DNA of 64,000 nt from DASZIT01 sp963819695 (GTDB lineage: Bacteria > Actinomycetota > Acidimicrobiia > Acidimicrobiales > RAAP-2). This document shows, piece by piece, positions 50,931 through 59,818 of this stretch (within the stretch, counting starts at the first letter, position 1; each line of letters begins with the position of its first letter). The DNA is taken from contig CAWFXD010000001.1 of assembly GCA_963819695.1 (NCBI GenBank), positions 992,001 to 1,056,000 on the forward strand, in the 5' to 3' direction. Below the pieces are notes generated by a model. That model was not told the origin of the DNA and did not search any database. It was given only the letters and a program-made list of their open reading frames with translations. A program made the translations under genes and the position numbers.

Positions 50931-51860
50931 ATGCACCCATTTCGATTCGCAGTTCAGTTGTCGAAGGCCGATTCCGGGGCATCCTGGCGGAACCTGGCCC
51001 GCAAGATCGAGGGCCTGGGCTACTCGACGCTCTTCATTCCGGACCACTTCGAAGACCAATTCGGCCCCCTGGTGGCGCTCACGGTGGCGGCCGAGGCGAC
51101 CACCACGTTGCGGGTCGGGTCGCTGGTGTTCGACAACGATTATCGGCACCCGCTGGTGTTGGCCAAGGAGATCGCCACACTGGACCTGATGTCCGAGGGT
51201 CGGATGGAGCTAGGCCTGGGGGCCGGCTGGATGAGCGTCGACTACCAGCAGTCGGGCATTCCCGAGGATCGACCCGGCGTTCGCATCAGCCGGATGGAGG
51301 AAGGCCTGACCATCATGAAGTCGCTGTGGGCAGATGAGACCACCGACTTCAAGGGCGAGCATTACCAAGTGACCGGGGCGAAAGGCACGCCGACGCCCCA
51401 CCGGCGGCCCCATCCGTTGATCCTCATCGGCGGCGGCGGGAAGCGGGTGCTCGGGATTGCCGCCCGGGAAGCCGACATCGTCGGGGTCAACCCCAGCCTG
51501 GCCGCCGGCTACGTCGGTCGCGAGGTGGTCGCCACCACCACCGCCGAGTACTACCGCCAACGGGTGCAGTGGATCCGCGAGGCGGCCGGTGAGCGCTTCG
51601 ACCAGCTCGAACTTCAGTGTTTGACCTTTGTCGTCCAGATCGTCCCCAACCGGCGTGAAGCGGTGGAGCAGATGGCTGGGCTGATGTCCCTGACCCCGGA
51701 GGAAGTCGATGGATCCCCCCTCACCATGATCGGGACCACCGATGAGATCACCGAGAGCCTCCTCCAACGACGGGAGACGTTCGGGTTCTCCTACATCGTG
51801 GTGCACGAAGCGGAAATGGAAGCCTTCGCCCCGGTCGTGGCCGCGCTCGCCGGCACCTGA
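50931..51860 (+). CDS. LLM-class (F420-dependent type) oxidoreductase
   Basis: This 309-residue luciferase-like TIM barrel has FRFAVQLSKADSG at the start, GYSTLFIPDHFEDQFGPLVA, then LGLGAGWMSVDYQQSGIP and PLILIGGGGKRVLGIAAREA. The pattern is that of the TIGR03621-type mycobacterial F420 family, which uses reduced deazaflavin F420 to reduce or oxidise unknown substrates. The ATG at 50931 agrees with the TAGGAT box. nadD starts right after its stop. Confidence 0.92.
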   Translation: MHPFRFAVQLSKADSGASWRNLARKIEGLGYSTLFIPDHFEDQFGPLVALTVAAEATTTLRVGSLVFDNDYRHPLVLAKEIATLDLMSEGRMELGLGAGWMSVDYQQSGIPEDRPGVRISRMEEGLTIMKSLWADETTDFKGEHYQVTGAKGTPTPHRRPHPLILIGGGGKRVLGIAAREADIVGVNPSLAAGYVGREVVATTTAEYYRQRVQWIREAAGERFDQLELQCLTFVVQIVPNRREAVEQMAGLMSLTPEEVDGSPLTMIGTTDEITESLLQRRETFGFSYIVVHEAEMEAFAPVVAALAGT

Positions 51861-51861
51861 G

Positions 51862-52470
51862 GTGGTCGAGGGACCCGCCCGCACCGCCCGCACCGGGATC
51901 TTCGGTGGGACGTTCGACCCCATCCACCGCGGTCATGTCGAAGCCGCCGAAACGGTGTACCGGAAGCTCGGACTGGACCGGATGCTGCTGGTGGTTGCCA
52001 ACGAACCCTGGCAGAAGGAGGGGACCCGATCGGTGACCCCGGCCGAGGACCGCTACGCCATGGTGGAGGCGGCCACCCAGGGACGGCCGGGACTGGAGCC
52101 CAGCCGCATCGAGATCGACCGGGGGGGGCCGTCGTTCACCGTGGACACGGTCAACCAGTTGCACGAACGGGACCCGTCCAGCGAGTTGATCGTGGTCATC
52201 GGGGCTGACGTGGTTGCCGACCTCCCGACCTGGCGGGATGAGGCGACTTTGCGACGAAACGCCACCTTGGCGGTGGTTGATCGACCGGGGGTGACCATGG
52301 TCGAACCGCCCTCCGGATGGGAGTCGGTGAGGGTTCAGGTCGCGCCTTTCGACGTATCCAGTACCGAGCTCCGGGCGCGGCTCGAAGCCGGGTTGCCGGT
52401 AGACGGGCTGATCCCTGACCCGGTGATCCGTTGCATTCGGCTCCGGGGTCTGTACGCTACGGGGAGATGA
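51862..52470 (+). CDS. nadD: nicotinate-nucleotide adenylyltransferase
   Basis: This 202-residue protein has GIFGGTFDPIHRGHV, the nucleotidyltransferase GGTFDPxHxGH motif, near residue 11, and the ISSTxxR-type end VSSTELRARL near 175. It makes NaAD from nicotinate mononucleotide and ATP in NAD synthesis. The GTG at 51862 starts one base after the LLM stop, so the genes are probably co-transcribed. nadD followed by rsfS is a conserved pair in bacteria; here one small gene lies between them. Confidence 0.95.
   Translation: MVEGPARTARTGIFGGTFDPIHRGHVEAAETVYRKLGLDRMLLVVANEPWQKEGTRSVTPAEDRYAMVEAATQGRPGLEPSRIEIDRGGPSFTVDTVNQLHERDPSSELIVVIGADVVADLPTWRDEATLRRNATLAVVDRPGVTMVEPPSGWESVRVQVAPFDVSSTELRARLEAGLPVDGLIPDPVIRCIRLRGLYATGR
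52453..52458 (+). promoter_or_regulatory. -10 box TACGCT, leaderless type
   Basis: TACGCT lies within the end of nadD, 8 bases before the ATG at 52467. Confidence 0.4.
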
Positions 52471-52850
52471 GCGAACGGATGACGCTGGCCGAGGATGAAA
52501 CCACCGAGGTGGTCATTCCCTCACCTGCAGCGGCATCTGGTGGCGAATCGCCCATGACGACGGCAAATGCCCAGCCGGTAGTATTAGTTGGCGCTGTGAG
52601 CCCCGGTGCCGTCAGTCCCGGTGCGGTCAACCGGGGTGCGGTCAGCCGGCGAGCGCTCCGGAAGGAGCGCCAAGGGCGCCAACGAATCGCACTGGTCTGC
52701 GGATTGGTCATCGCGGCCTGTATCGGCATGACCGTGCTGATTCTCACCTTGGCCCGGGATCGACCGGCTGGATCCACTCCGGTCGGGGCCGGGATTGTCC
52801 TCGTCCATCAACTATCAATCATCCAGAATTTGCCCAAACCCGGCGCCTAG
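52467..52850 (+). CDS. small single-pass membrane protein with GAVSPGAV repeats
   Basis: The 127-residue product has an acidic start, then a short tandem repeat (GAVSPGAVSPGAVNRGAVSR, about residues 42-61), a basic stretch RKERQGRQR and one membrane helix (IALVCGLVIAACIGMTVLIL, about 72-91). A short external tail follows. I recognise no family. In related genomes a cell-wall LytR-type gene or nothing stands between nadD and rsfS. The ATG at 52467 overlaps the nadD stop by four bases and follows a TACGCT box. Confidence 0.7.
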   Translation: MSERMTLAEDETTEVVIPSPAAASGGESPMTTANAQPVVLVGAVSPGAVSPGAVNRGAVSRRALRKERQGRQRIALVCGLVIAACIGMTVLILTLARDRPAGSTPVGAGIVLVHQLSIIQNLPKPGA

Positions 52851-52869
52851 GCGCCAGAAGGAGACACCG

Positions 52870-53271
52870 TTGACATCAGGCACTGCCACATCGGTTGCAG
52901 ATCGTCCCGACCCCGCAGTGCCCGACGAAGTTCTCTTGGCGGCTCAAGCCGCGGATTCGAAGTCAGGTAAGGACACGGTCATTTTGGCAATGGGCGAAAT
53001 GCTCGGAATCACCGATGCGTTCGTGATCACCAGTGGCCGGAATGCCCGACAGGTCAGAACCATCGCAGATGAGGTGGAGCTTCGAGTCAAAGCGGCGGGA
53101 GGATCGGCCCCGTTCCAGGTGGAGGGGCTCGATGATGCCCGGTGGATTCTGATGGACTACGGCGACTACCTGGTCCACGTGTTTCTCGACGAGGCTCGAG
53201 CGTTCTACGATCTTGAGCACCTGTGGGCCGACGCCCCTCGCATCCCCTGGACGCCGGCTTCTCCGGCCTGA
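52870..53271 (+). CDS. rsfS: ribosomal silencing factor RsfS
   Basis: The 133-residue protein has the RsfS core AAQAADSKSGKDTVILAMGE, then LGITDAFVITSGRNARQVRT and GLDDARWILMDYGDYLVHVF. It binds L14 on the large subunit and blocks subunit joining when nutrients are low. The TTG at 52870 follows an excellent ribosome site, AGAAGGAGA (52856-52864), which decides the start. The preceding small membrane gene ends 19 bases upstream. Confidence 0.95.
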   Translation: MTSGTATSVADRPDPAVPDEVLLAAQAADSKSGKDTVILAMGEMLGITDAFVITSGRNARQVRTIADEVELRVKAAGGSAPFQVEGLDDARWILMDYGDYLVHVFLDEARAFYDLEHLWADAPRIPWTPASPA

Positions 53272-53313
53272 GCCGCGGGTGGGCCAGGCCATCCGGGGCA
53301 TGCGGAAGGCTCT

Positions 53314-53351
53314 GACCCGGCTCGACTAACTGGAGCTCCGCCGGGTCAGCC
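53314..53351 (+). terminator. 10-bp inverted repeat after rsfS
   Basis: The perfect 10-bp stem CTGACCCGGC/GCCGGGTCAG starts 43 bases after the rsfS stop. There is no T-run, so the terminator role is inferred from position. Confidence 0.4.
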
Positions 53352-53593
53352 ACGGTCGGGCTCGTCGCCCGGGCTCACTCCTGCTTCGGAAACCGCCGGG
53401 GGGCGCGCTCGGATGGGCCGGGGCGCCGATCCGTCCGGGTTCGGCCGTTTCGGCCGGTGGGTTGCTTGGTTGGCGGTTCGGGCGGGTCGGGGTCGCCCCC
53501 GGGCGTGAACCGAACGCAGGTCCCAAAATCGAGGGGGAGGAGAGAGAGGTTCGAGGGCGGCCACCTGGCAGGTTTCGGACAAGACCGGCATGC

Positions 53594-53599
53594 CATACT
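53594..53599 (+). promoter_or_regulatory. -10 box CATACT, leaderless type
   Basis: CATACT is followed after 6 bases by the ATG at 53606. Confidence 0.35.
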
Positions 53600-53605
53600 T
53601 CGCCG

Positions 53606-54151
53606 ATGAGTGACCGCCCGACAACGGTGAGGCACTGGGGCCCGGTTCTGTACGGGAACCCCTGCCACGAGTGCGGTTTTGACTGGAACATCTCCCGCGA
53701 AGCCGCAATCGGGTTGGTGGCGACGATGCCCAAGTTGTACGCCCGGATTCTTGCCGCCGCCGGCTCCGACGGATCGGAACGGGATCCGGAATTGCAATGG
53801 TCCGCCCGGGCGTATGTCTGTCACGTGGGAGACAACCTCCGGATCTGGGCGGAGCGTATGGTGGGTGTAAGCCGGGGCGCAACTCCGGCGGTAGCACGGT
53901 ATGACGAGGACCTACTGGGTGAGGCCCGGGTTTACGACGGGGTCGCACTCGAGGGGGCGATCTGGTCTCTCGAACGGGCAGCCGAAGACTGGCAATCGGC
54001 GGTCGACGAAGCAACCGCGGCTGGAGTCGTCCTCATCCATCCGGACCGGGGAGAGCAGAGCCTGTTGGACGTGGTCCGGTCCAACGCCCACGACGCCTTC
54101 CACCATCAATGGGACATCCAGCGGTCACTTCGAGGCGCCACCCGAACTTGA
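53606..54151 (+). CDS. DinB-superfamily protein
   Basis: The 181-residue four-helix protein starts with a variant zinc-type segment, GNPCHECGFDW, near residue 17. It continues YVCHVGDNLRIWAERM and ends DVVRSNAHDAFHHQWDIQRS, where the His residues fit the three-His metal site of DinB/YfiT proteins. Actinobacterial members often use mycothiol, bacillithiol or an unknown thiol to detoxify small compounds. A gene of the related mycothiol type is at 24684. The ATG is supported by the CATACT box. Confidence 0.85.
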   Translation: MSDRPTTVRHWGPVLYGNPCHECGFDWNISREAAIGLVATMPKLYARILAAAGSDGSERDPELQWSARAYVCHVGDNLRIWAERMVGVSRGATPAVARYDEDLLGEARVYDGVALEGAIWSLERAAEDWQSAVDEATAAGVVLIHPDRGEQSLLDVVRSNAHDAFHHQWDIQRSLRGATRT

Positions 54152-54158
54152 GTCACCA

Positions 54159-54223
54159 CTCATGTAGCTGTTTCATGGAGCTGTCTCATGTGGCGGTCTC
54201 ATGGAGCTGTCTCATGTCGCGGT
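54159..54223 (-). repeat. five tandem 13-bp repeats at the 3' end of the GerMN gene
   Basis: Units run at 54159-54171, 54172-54184, 54185-54197, 54198-54210 and 54211-54223. The plus-strand consensus is CTCATGNNGCKGT. Because 13 is not a multiple of 3, each copy shifts frame, and on the minus strand each contains ATGA, so stops occur in several frames. Confidence 0.9.
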
Positions 54224-54884
54224 CGTCGGGGTCGTTCCCGGGACCAGCGGTGCCTGGGGTGCGTAGGTGATGTCGGTGACCGGACCCGGCACTTGGGCAC
54301 CGCCGGCCGTCGGGACTTCCACCGCGGTTCCGGCGATCTCGAACAAGACGCCGGTGATGCCGGGCTGAGCCATGGTGGTGAACACCACTTGGGCGATGGC
54401 CAGGATCTGGGTGGGCCCCACGACCTGGACTGGATTGCTGGTGAAGTTGACGGTGGCGATCCCGTTGAGCACGGTGGCGACCACGTCGCCCGACTTGCCA
54501 GTGAGGAAACTCTGCAAACCGACGGAGGACTCCGCCGAGGTGGGGCCCTCGAGCAGGGCCCCGATCACCTGGGTGAGGTTGGCCGGAGGGGCGACATTGC
54601 GAAGCACCGGAGACAGGTGCTGAGTGGGTGCCACCAGGTAGATGGGTTCGGAAACCGATGCGACCGGGGGAACCGTCGCGGCTGGTCGTGGTCGGCGAGC
54701 TGGGGCTGAGGAGGTTGAAGGGGATGGCATCCTTCGAAATGGTCGAGGGAGCGTCCTGGGTGGGGATGCCACACGAAACGGTGACGATGGCCAGCACGAG
54801 GATCAGGGCCACAGCCACCGGTCGGGGTCGGGGTCGGAAGCGGTCCTGCCCATGGTCCCGCCCATGAGGCCCCGGTCGAGTCAC
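54212..54884 (-). CDS. LpqB-like GerMN-domain lipoprotein, frameshifted, short
   Basis: The N-terminal frame gives a basic start, a hydrophobic signal (VALILVLAIVTVSCG) with lipobox Cys near residue 38, and a Thr/Pro/Ser linker. At about 54683 one extra base breaks the frame. The other frame continues ASVSEPIYLVAPTQHLSPVL with a GerMN domain (about 70-215). Repaired, it is about 223 residues; true LpqB is about 580 with a beta-propeller. The order response regulator, kinase, GerMN lipoprotein copies mtrA-mtrB-lpqB. It overlaps the kinase stop (GTGA). A sensory or envelope role with MtrB is likely. Confidence 0.75.
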
Positions 54885-56343
54885 AGGACCACCTCAGAAC
54901 CGTCGGTTTCAGGCTGGGTGAGGGGCAGCTCGACGATGAAACGGGCTCCGCCCCCTTCGGCATCCTCGATGCGGACCGATCCTCCGTGCAGTCGCACGTG
55001 CTCGGTCACCAGGGACAGGCCCAACCCGGTTCCTTCGCCGGATGCCCGCTGCCCCGAGCGGGTGCCACGGTAGAAGCGTTCGAACAGGTGGGCCCGGTCG
55101 GCGGGTTGCACGCCGGGACCGTGATCCTCGACGATCACCCGGATGCTTCGGGCCTCCGGACCCGCGCCCGGCGGTTCCCGATCCACCACCACCCGGGTCA
55201 CTCCGCCGGCATAATCGGTGGCGTTGTCGACCAAATTGGCCATGACCCGCTCGAAGCGGCGCTTGTCAACCCGCAGCCGCAGACCCTCCACCCCCAGCGC
55301 CACCTCCACCGGGAACACCGGTTCGATCCGGTTCCCGTCCTCTCCGATCGGCGAGGTGGCATTGACGGCTTGACGAACCAGTTCTCCGGGGTCGACCTCG
55401 TCGAGGGAGAGTTCGGCCGAGCCGGCGTCGAACCGGGATATCTCCAAGAGATCGTCCACCATCCGTTTGAAGCGCTGGAGATCCCCGTCCAACAGCGAGA
55501 GCGCCCGCTGGGCTCGAGGATCGAGCTCGTCCCGGTGGCCTTCGAGGACACCGATCGAAGCCGACAGCGTGGTCAGGGGGAGCGGAGCTCGTGGCTGACG
55601 TCGGAGGTGAAGCGGGCCTCGCGCTCGATCCGGGCCTGGAGGTTGCCGGCCATCCGGTTGAAGGCCGAAGCCAGCTTCTGGAGGTCGGCGTCCTCGCCGG
55701 CCTCGACCCGGGTGTCGAGTTGCCCGCCGGCGATGGCGACGGCGGCGTCGGTGATGCCCACCAGCGGGCGTAGCGCCCGCCCGCTGGCCCACCGGCCGAC
55801 GGCGGCACCCGCCACCGTGGTGACCAGGGCGGCGGCACCCAGGGCGAAGGCCAGCGCCCTCAGGGTCCCGGCCAGCTCCGAAAGGGAGACGACATCGAAA
55901 TAGGCGGAGTGGACGGCCGGGAGGGGAACCCCGACCACCACCTGGACCGAACCGTCGAGCGAGAACCGCTGGGTGGCGGGGGTGCCCCCGAGGACCAGCG
56001 CCTGTTCCTCGGCGGGGATGGCGCTCTGGCCCACCGAGATGGACGTGGCGTACCACTGGCCCTTCCAGTTCACCACCGAGCCCGGGAGGGTGTCGATGAG
56101 ATCGACCAGCTGGTTCACCTGGGTCCCAGAGGCCTGCAGCGAGTTCCGGACCAGGAGTGCGTTCACGAAGGCCTGACGTTGGATGGCCGTCTGGCGTTCG
56201 TTGAGGAAGCTCTGCCGGGCGGTGAAGTAGGTGATCCCGGCCAGCACCGCCGACAGGGCAAAGGCGCCGACCGCGAAGGCGGCGGTGACCCGGGCCCGCA
56301 ACCCGAGGCGGCTCAAGAGGCGGGTACGGCTCGGCGCCCCCAA
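54881..56343 (-). CDS. MtrB-like sensor histidine kinase, frameshifted
   Basis: The N-terminal frame gives two membrane helices (about residues 20-40 and 170-195) around an external domain, a HAMP segment and the start of the HisKA box, DVSHELRSP. There a C is missing from the run at 55576-55580. The other frame continues PLTTLSASIGVL with the ATPase domain: VMANLVDNATDYAGGV (N box), VEDHGPGV (G1) and GTGLGLSLV (G2). Repaired, it is about 487 residues. It should phosphorylate the response regulator encoded upstream. A TTG at 56343 is the likely start, three bases after the regulator stop. Confidence 0.85.
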
Positions 56344-56346
56344 CCG

Positions 56347-57024
56347 TCAGACCGCCAGTTTGTAGCCCATGCCTCGGACCGTGAGGATGAACTGGGGGTT
56401 CCCGGGATCGGGTTCCACCTTGATGCGCAGGCGCCGGACGTGGACGTCGACCAACCGCCCGTCGCCGAAGTAGTCGTAGCCCCACACCCGCTCCAGGAGC
56501 TGCTCACGGCTGAGAACCTTCCCGGCGTTGAAGGCGAGCTCGCAGAGCAAGCGGAACTCGGTGCGGGTGCAGTGGACCTCCTCGCCACCCCGCCGGACCA
56601 CCCCGGCATCCGGCTCGAGCTCGACGTCTCCGAAGGTGAGCACCGAGGCATCCGTCTCGGTGGGCCGGCTGCGACGGAGCAGGGCCCGGATCCGGGCCGC
56701 CAGCTCCTTGGCCACGAACGGCTTGGTGACATAGTCGTCGGCCCCGGCTTCGAGGCCGGCCACCACGTCGTGGGTATCGGAGCGGGCGGTGACCATGATC
56801 ACCGGGACGGTGCTCTGCTTGCGAAGCGCCCGGCAGGTCTCGAACCCGTCCATGCCCGGAAGCATCAGGTCGATGAGGACCAGCTCCGGGGATTCGTCGG
56901 CAAAATGGGCGACGGCCTCCTCGCCACTGGCCACGTCGTCGACGGTGTATCCCTCGTCCTCGAGGGCCAGGCGCATGGACAGGCGGATCCGTTCGTCGTC
57001 CTCGACGACCAGGATGCGGCTCAT
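56347..57024 (-). CDS. OmpR/PhoB-family response regulator, MtrA-like
   Basis: This 225-residue protein has a receiver domain (MSRILVVEDDERIRLSMRLA, phospho-Asp in LVLIDLMLPGMDG, then K in VTKPF). A winged-helix output domain follows (LLCELAFNAGKVLSREQLL, WGYDYFGDGRLVDVHVRRLR, LTVRGMGYKL). The recognition region is close to MtrA, which governs cell division, wall turnover and dormancy in actinobacteria. It is the first gene of a three-gene minus-strand unit with the kinase and GerMN lipoprotein. Orthology to MtrA is likely but not proven. Confidence 0.9.
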   Translation of the reverse strand: MSRILVVEDDERIRLSMRLALEDEGYTVDDVASGEEAVAHFADESPELVLIDLMLPGMDGFETCRALRKQSTVPVIMVTARSDTHDVVAGLEAGADDYVTKPFVAKELAARIRALLRRSRPTETDASVLTFGDVELEPDAGVVRRGGEEVHCTRTEFRLLCELAFNAGKVLSREQLLERVWGYDYFGDGRLVDVHVRRLRIKVEPDPGNPQFILTVRGMGYKLAV

Positions 57025-57079
57025 TCGACGATCATGGCACGACCGGCCAGGTCGGGTGGGCCGGGCCGGGCGTCCCTGG

Positions 57080-58758
57080 TCAGCTATTGAGCCAGATCTG
57101 GGTGGGCCAGACCGCCCCGGTGATCATGCCGAAGGCCTTGCCACCCGCCGGCGTGGTCGGGTTGTTGAAGTTCTGCACCTTGGGCTGGGCTCCGATCGAC
57201 CAGACGGTGCGATCGGTCCAGATGTAGGGGACGTCCTTGCCCATCAGCGAGGCCACCTGCTGGTACGCCGCGGCCCGGGCGGTGGGATCGGCGGTCTGCC
57301 GCCCCTTCTGCAGGGCCGTCTCCATGGCCGAGTCGGTGTTCCGGGTCATGTCGATGGAGAAGGTCGGGTTGATCTGGGTCGGGCTCCAGAAGATGTAGTT
57401 GAGATCAGGGTCGACGGCCCCGAACTGCCGCCACACCTGTGCCTCGAATGAGCCCAGCAGCGCGACGTTGATGATCTGCGCCTGCTGCACCGGGCTCAAG
57501 GTGACGGTCATCCCCACCGTTTGCAGCTGCTGTTGGAGGTACTGGGCGATCTTGGTGGTGAACGGGTCGGGGACGTGATTGAGGGTCAGGCTTACCGGCG
57601 CACCGGAAGCCTGCGCCTGTTGGACCAGCTGCTTGGCCTTGGTCGGGTTGTAGGTCGGGTAGCCGTCGGCGGCGAAGAACGGCGAGCCGGCGACGAAGGG
57701 GCCGTTGGCCGTCGGGTTGATCCCCGAGTCGATCACCTGGGCGTACTGGGCCGAGCTCGACGGCCATGGCCGCCGCCTGGCGCAACATGGCGTTGTTGAA
57801 GGGCGGCTTGGACAGGTTCAGCAGCAGGCAGTTCACGTCGGGCTCACCGGCCACATGGGTGGTGTCGTCGATGTAGCCCAGCGACGAATTGGCGCGGAGG
57901 CCCTTGGTCACCACCGATGCCGACGAATGGATGATGTCGACACTGTTGGACATCAGGCTGTTGAGCAGCTGGTCGCTGTCGGGGATGGGCCGGAACTGGA
58001 TGGTGTCGAGGTAGGGATAGCCCGAGCGCCAGTAGTGGGGGTTCTTGTTGGCGGTGAAGTGGTCGTTGGGCACCCAGCCGCCGTTGACGAAGGGTCCGGT
58101 GCCGACCGGGTTCATGGTGCCGTTGGCGGTGTCCTTCAACATGGACGGCGCGGCGATGAAGGCGATCTGCCCGCCGATCCCGCCGGCCAGGTAATAGTTG
58201 AACGGCACCCACGGGGTGTGCATGGTCACCTTGACGGTCAGCGGGTCGGTGACAGCGATGCTGGCGATGTTGGTCACCGCCGGCCCGGTCAGGACCGACG
58301 CCTTGTGGGCGTTGAAGTTGTAGGCCGACCGCCGCGCCGTCGCAGGGGGTGCCGTCGTGGAAGACGATGCCGGGTCGCATGGTCACCGTCCACACCGTGT
58401 AGTCGGGGTTCGGGGTGATCGACTGGGCCAGGTAGGGCTGCACCGTCCCGTCGGCGCCGATGATGGCCAGCGGGTCGAAGACGGTGCGGGCGTAGAGGAT
58501 GCCGGTGGTGTCGAAGGTGCCGGTGGTGGGATCGAACCCCTTCTCTTCGGCCTCCACCCCGAAGATGAGTTTCCCGCCGGTCTTGGGGGCCGCGGTGGAG
58601 ACGCCGTTGGGGTGGGATCCGGTACCGGTGGAGGTGGGTGAACTGGAGCCGGAGCTGCAGGCGTCGAGGATCCCGCCGGAGGCGCCGATGGCTACGATCC
58701 CGGCACCGGTGACAGCTCCGCGAGCCAAAAACGAACGTCGGTCGATTCGCTCAGCCAT
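57080..58758 (-). CDS. Tat-exported family 5 solute-binding lipoprotein, twice frameshifted
   Basis: The N-terminus has a twin-arginine signal ending in a lipobox (DRRSFLARGA, later GGILDACSS). The body is a peptide/nickel-type (SBP_bac_5) binding protein: GKLIFGVEAEEKGFDPTTGT, PYLAQSITPNPDYTVWTVTM, NPHYWRSGYPYLDTIQFRPI. The frame shifts by one extra base at about 58326 and again at about 57752; both lie in TCGGCC. Repaired, it is about 559 residues. It should bind oligopeptides or similar ligands outside the cell. No permease or ATPase gene lies beside it. Confidence 0.85.
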
Positions 58759-58891
58759 GTTCCCCCCTAGAGATCGTGGTGACGGCGGTATGACGACAAT
58801 GTGACGACGTTGTGACGATACACGTCCTGTCGCCTCCGGGTACGGCATAACCGGGATCCGCGATGATCGGAGTTTGACCAGGTTGTGCAGG

Positions 58892-58897
58892 TACTGT
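58892..58897 (+). promoter_or_regulatory. -10 box TACTGT of xerD, leaderless type
   Basis: TACTGT is followed after 7 bases by the ATG at 58905. Confidence 0.45.
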
Positions 58898-58904
58898 TGA
58901 TCCC

Positions 58905-59810
58905 ATGCCGTGGGACCTGGATGACTTCCGACGTTCGCTGGATGGGATGTCACCCGCCACCGTCAAGGCCTATCGGACCGACCTGGATGGTTTCATCGAG
59001 TGGGCGGCTCGGGGCGGCACCGATGAACCCGGTGACGTCAACCGCATGCTCCTCCGCCGGTACCTGGCCTATCTGGCCACCCGCCGTTATGCCAAGGCGT
59101 CCATCGCCCGGAAGGCCGCCTCGCTCCGCGCCTATTTCCAGTGGAGCCTCCGGCGGGGGTTGATCACCTCCGATCCTTCCGCCCGCCTTTCGTCGCCGTC
59201 TCCCAACTCACGGTTGCCCCGGATCCTGGGCGATGCCGAGATCGGCCAGCTGCTCGATCATGGCGTCGGCGCGGTCGACGGGGCCGGCCCCGATCCCACC
59301 CGATCGAGACGGCCCGAGATCAACCTTCGTGACGATGCGGTGCTCGAGTTGCTCTACGGGAGCGGACTCCGAGTGGCCGAGCTCTGCGGTCTTGACGTCG
59401 ACGATGTCGATCTCCGGGGGCGGAAGATCACCGTGATCGGGAAGGGCTCGAAACAGCGCCAGGTCCTGATCCATGAGCTGTGTGCTTCGGCGCTGGCCTC
59501 GTGGATCAACGAGGCACGGTCAAAGCTGATCAGGGCCGGCAGCCCGGTCGCCGCCCTTTTCTTCAATACCCGGGGGAACCGGCTTGGCCCCCGTGATGTC
59601 CGGCGGTTGCTCGACCGCCGATCTCCGGTTCCCACCCACCCCCACGCCCTGCGCCACACCTTTGCCACCCATCTGCTGGACGGAGGGGCCGACCTTCGGG
59701 TTGTCCAAGAACTGTTGGGCCATGCCAATCTCCAGACCACGCAGGTCTACACTCATGTCAGCAAGGAGCGTTTGCTTGCTGTCTACGGAGGAACCCATCC
59801 GCGGGCTTAG
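58905..59810 (+). CDS. xerD: tyrosine recombinase XerC/XerD
   Basis: This 301-residue enzyme has an N-terminal SAM-like DNA-binding domain and a catalytic domain with all residues: R156 (GSGLRVAEL), K180, H247 and R250 (HALRHTF), H273 (LGHANL) and Y282 (TTQVYTHV). It resolves chromosome dimers at dif with FtsK. It precedes a WhiG-type sigma gene by eight bases, and the same neighbourhood (recombinase, whiG, rpsB) exists in Streptomyces. I found no att-like repeats, so a chromosomal Xer role is favoured over an integrase. Confidence 0.94.
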   Translation: MPWDLDDFRRSLDGMSPATVKAYRTDLDGFIEWAARGGTDEPGDVNRMLLRRYLAYLATRRYAKASIARKAASLRAYFQWSLRRGLITSDPSARLSSPSPNSRLPRILGDAEIGQLLDHGVGAVDGAGPDPTRSRRPEINLRDDAVLELLYGSGLRVAELCGLDVDDVDLRGRKITVIGKGSKQRQVLIHELCASALASWINEARSKLIRAGSPVAALFFNTRGNRLGPRDVRRLLDRRSPVPTHPHALRHTFATHLLDGGADLRVVQELLGHANLQTTQVYTHVSKERLLAVYGGTHPRA

Positions 59811-59818
59811 GGGGAGCT

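Larger units (their letters stand above)
53272..53605. other. 334-base intergenic region with two inverted repeats
   Basis: No gene is visible. CTGACCCGGC (53314-53323) pairs with GCCGGGTCAG (53342-53351) across an 18-base loop and may end the nadD-rsfS transcript. CGGCCG-TTT-CGGCCG lies at 53442-53456. The rest is low-complexity G-rich sequence. Confidence 0.5.

Noticed and set aside
58905..59810. xerD as a mobile-element integrase
   Set aside because: It lies directly before whiG and rpsB as in other actinobacteria, and no phage or plasmid genes are near.
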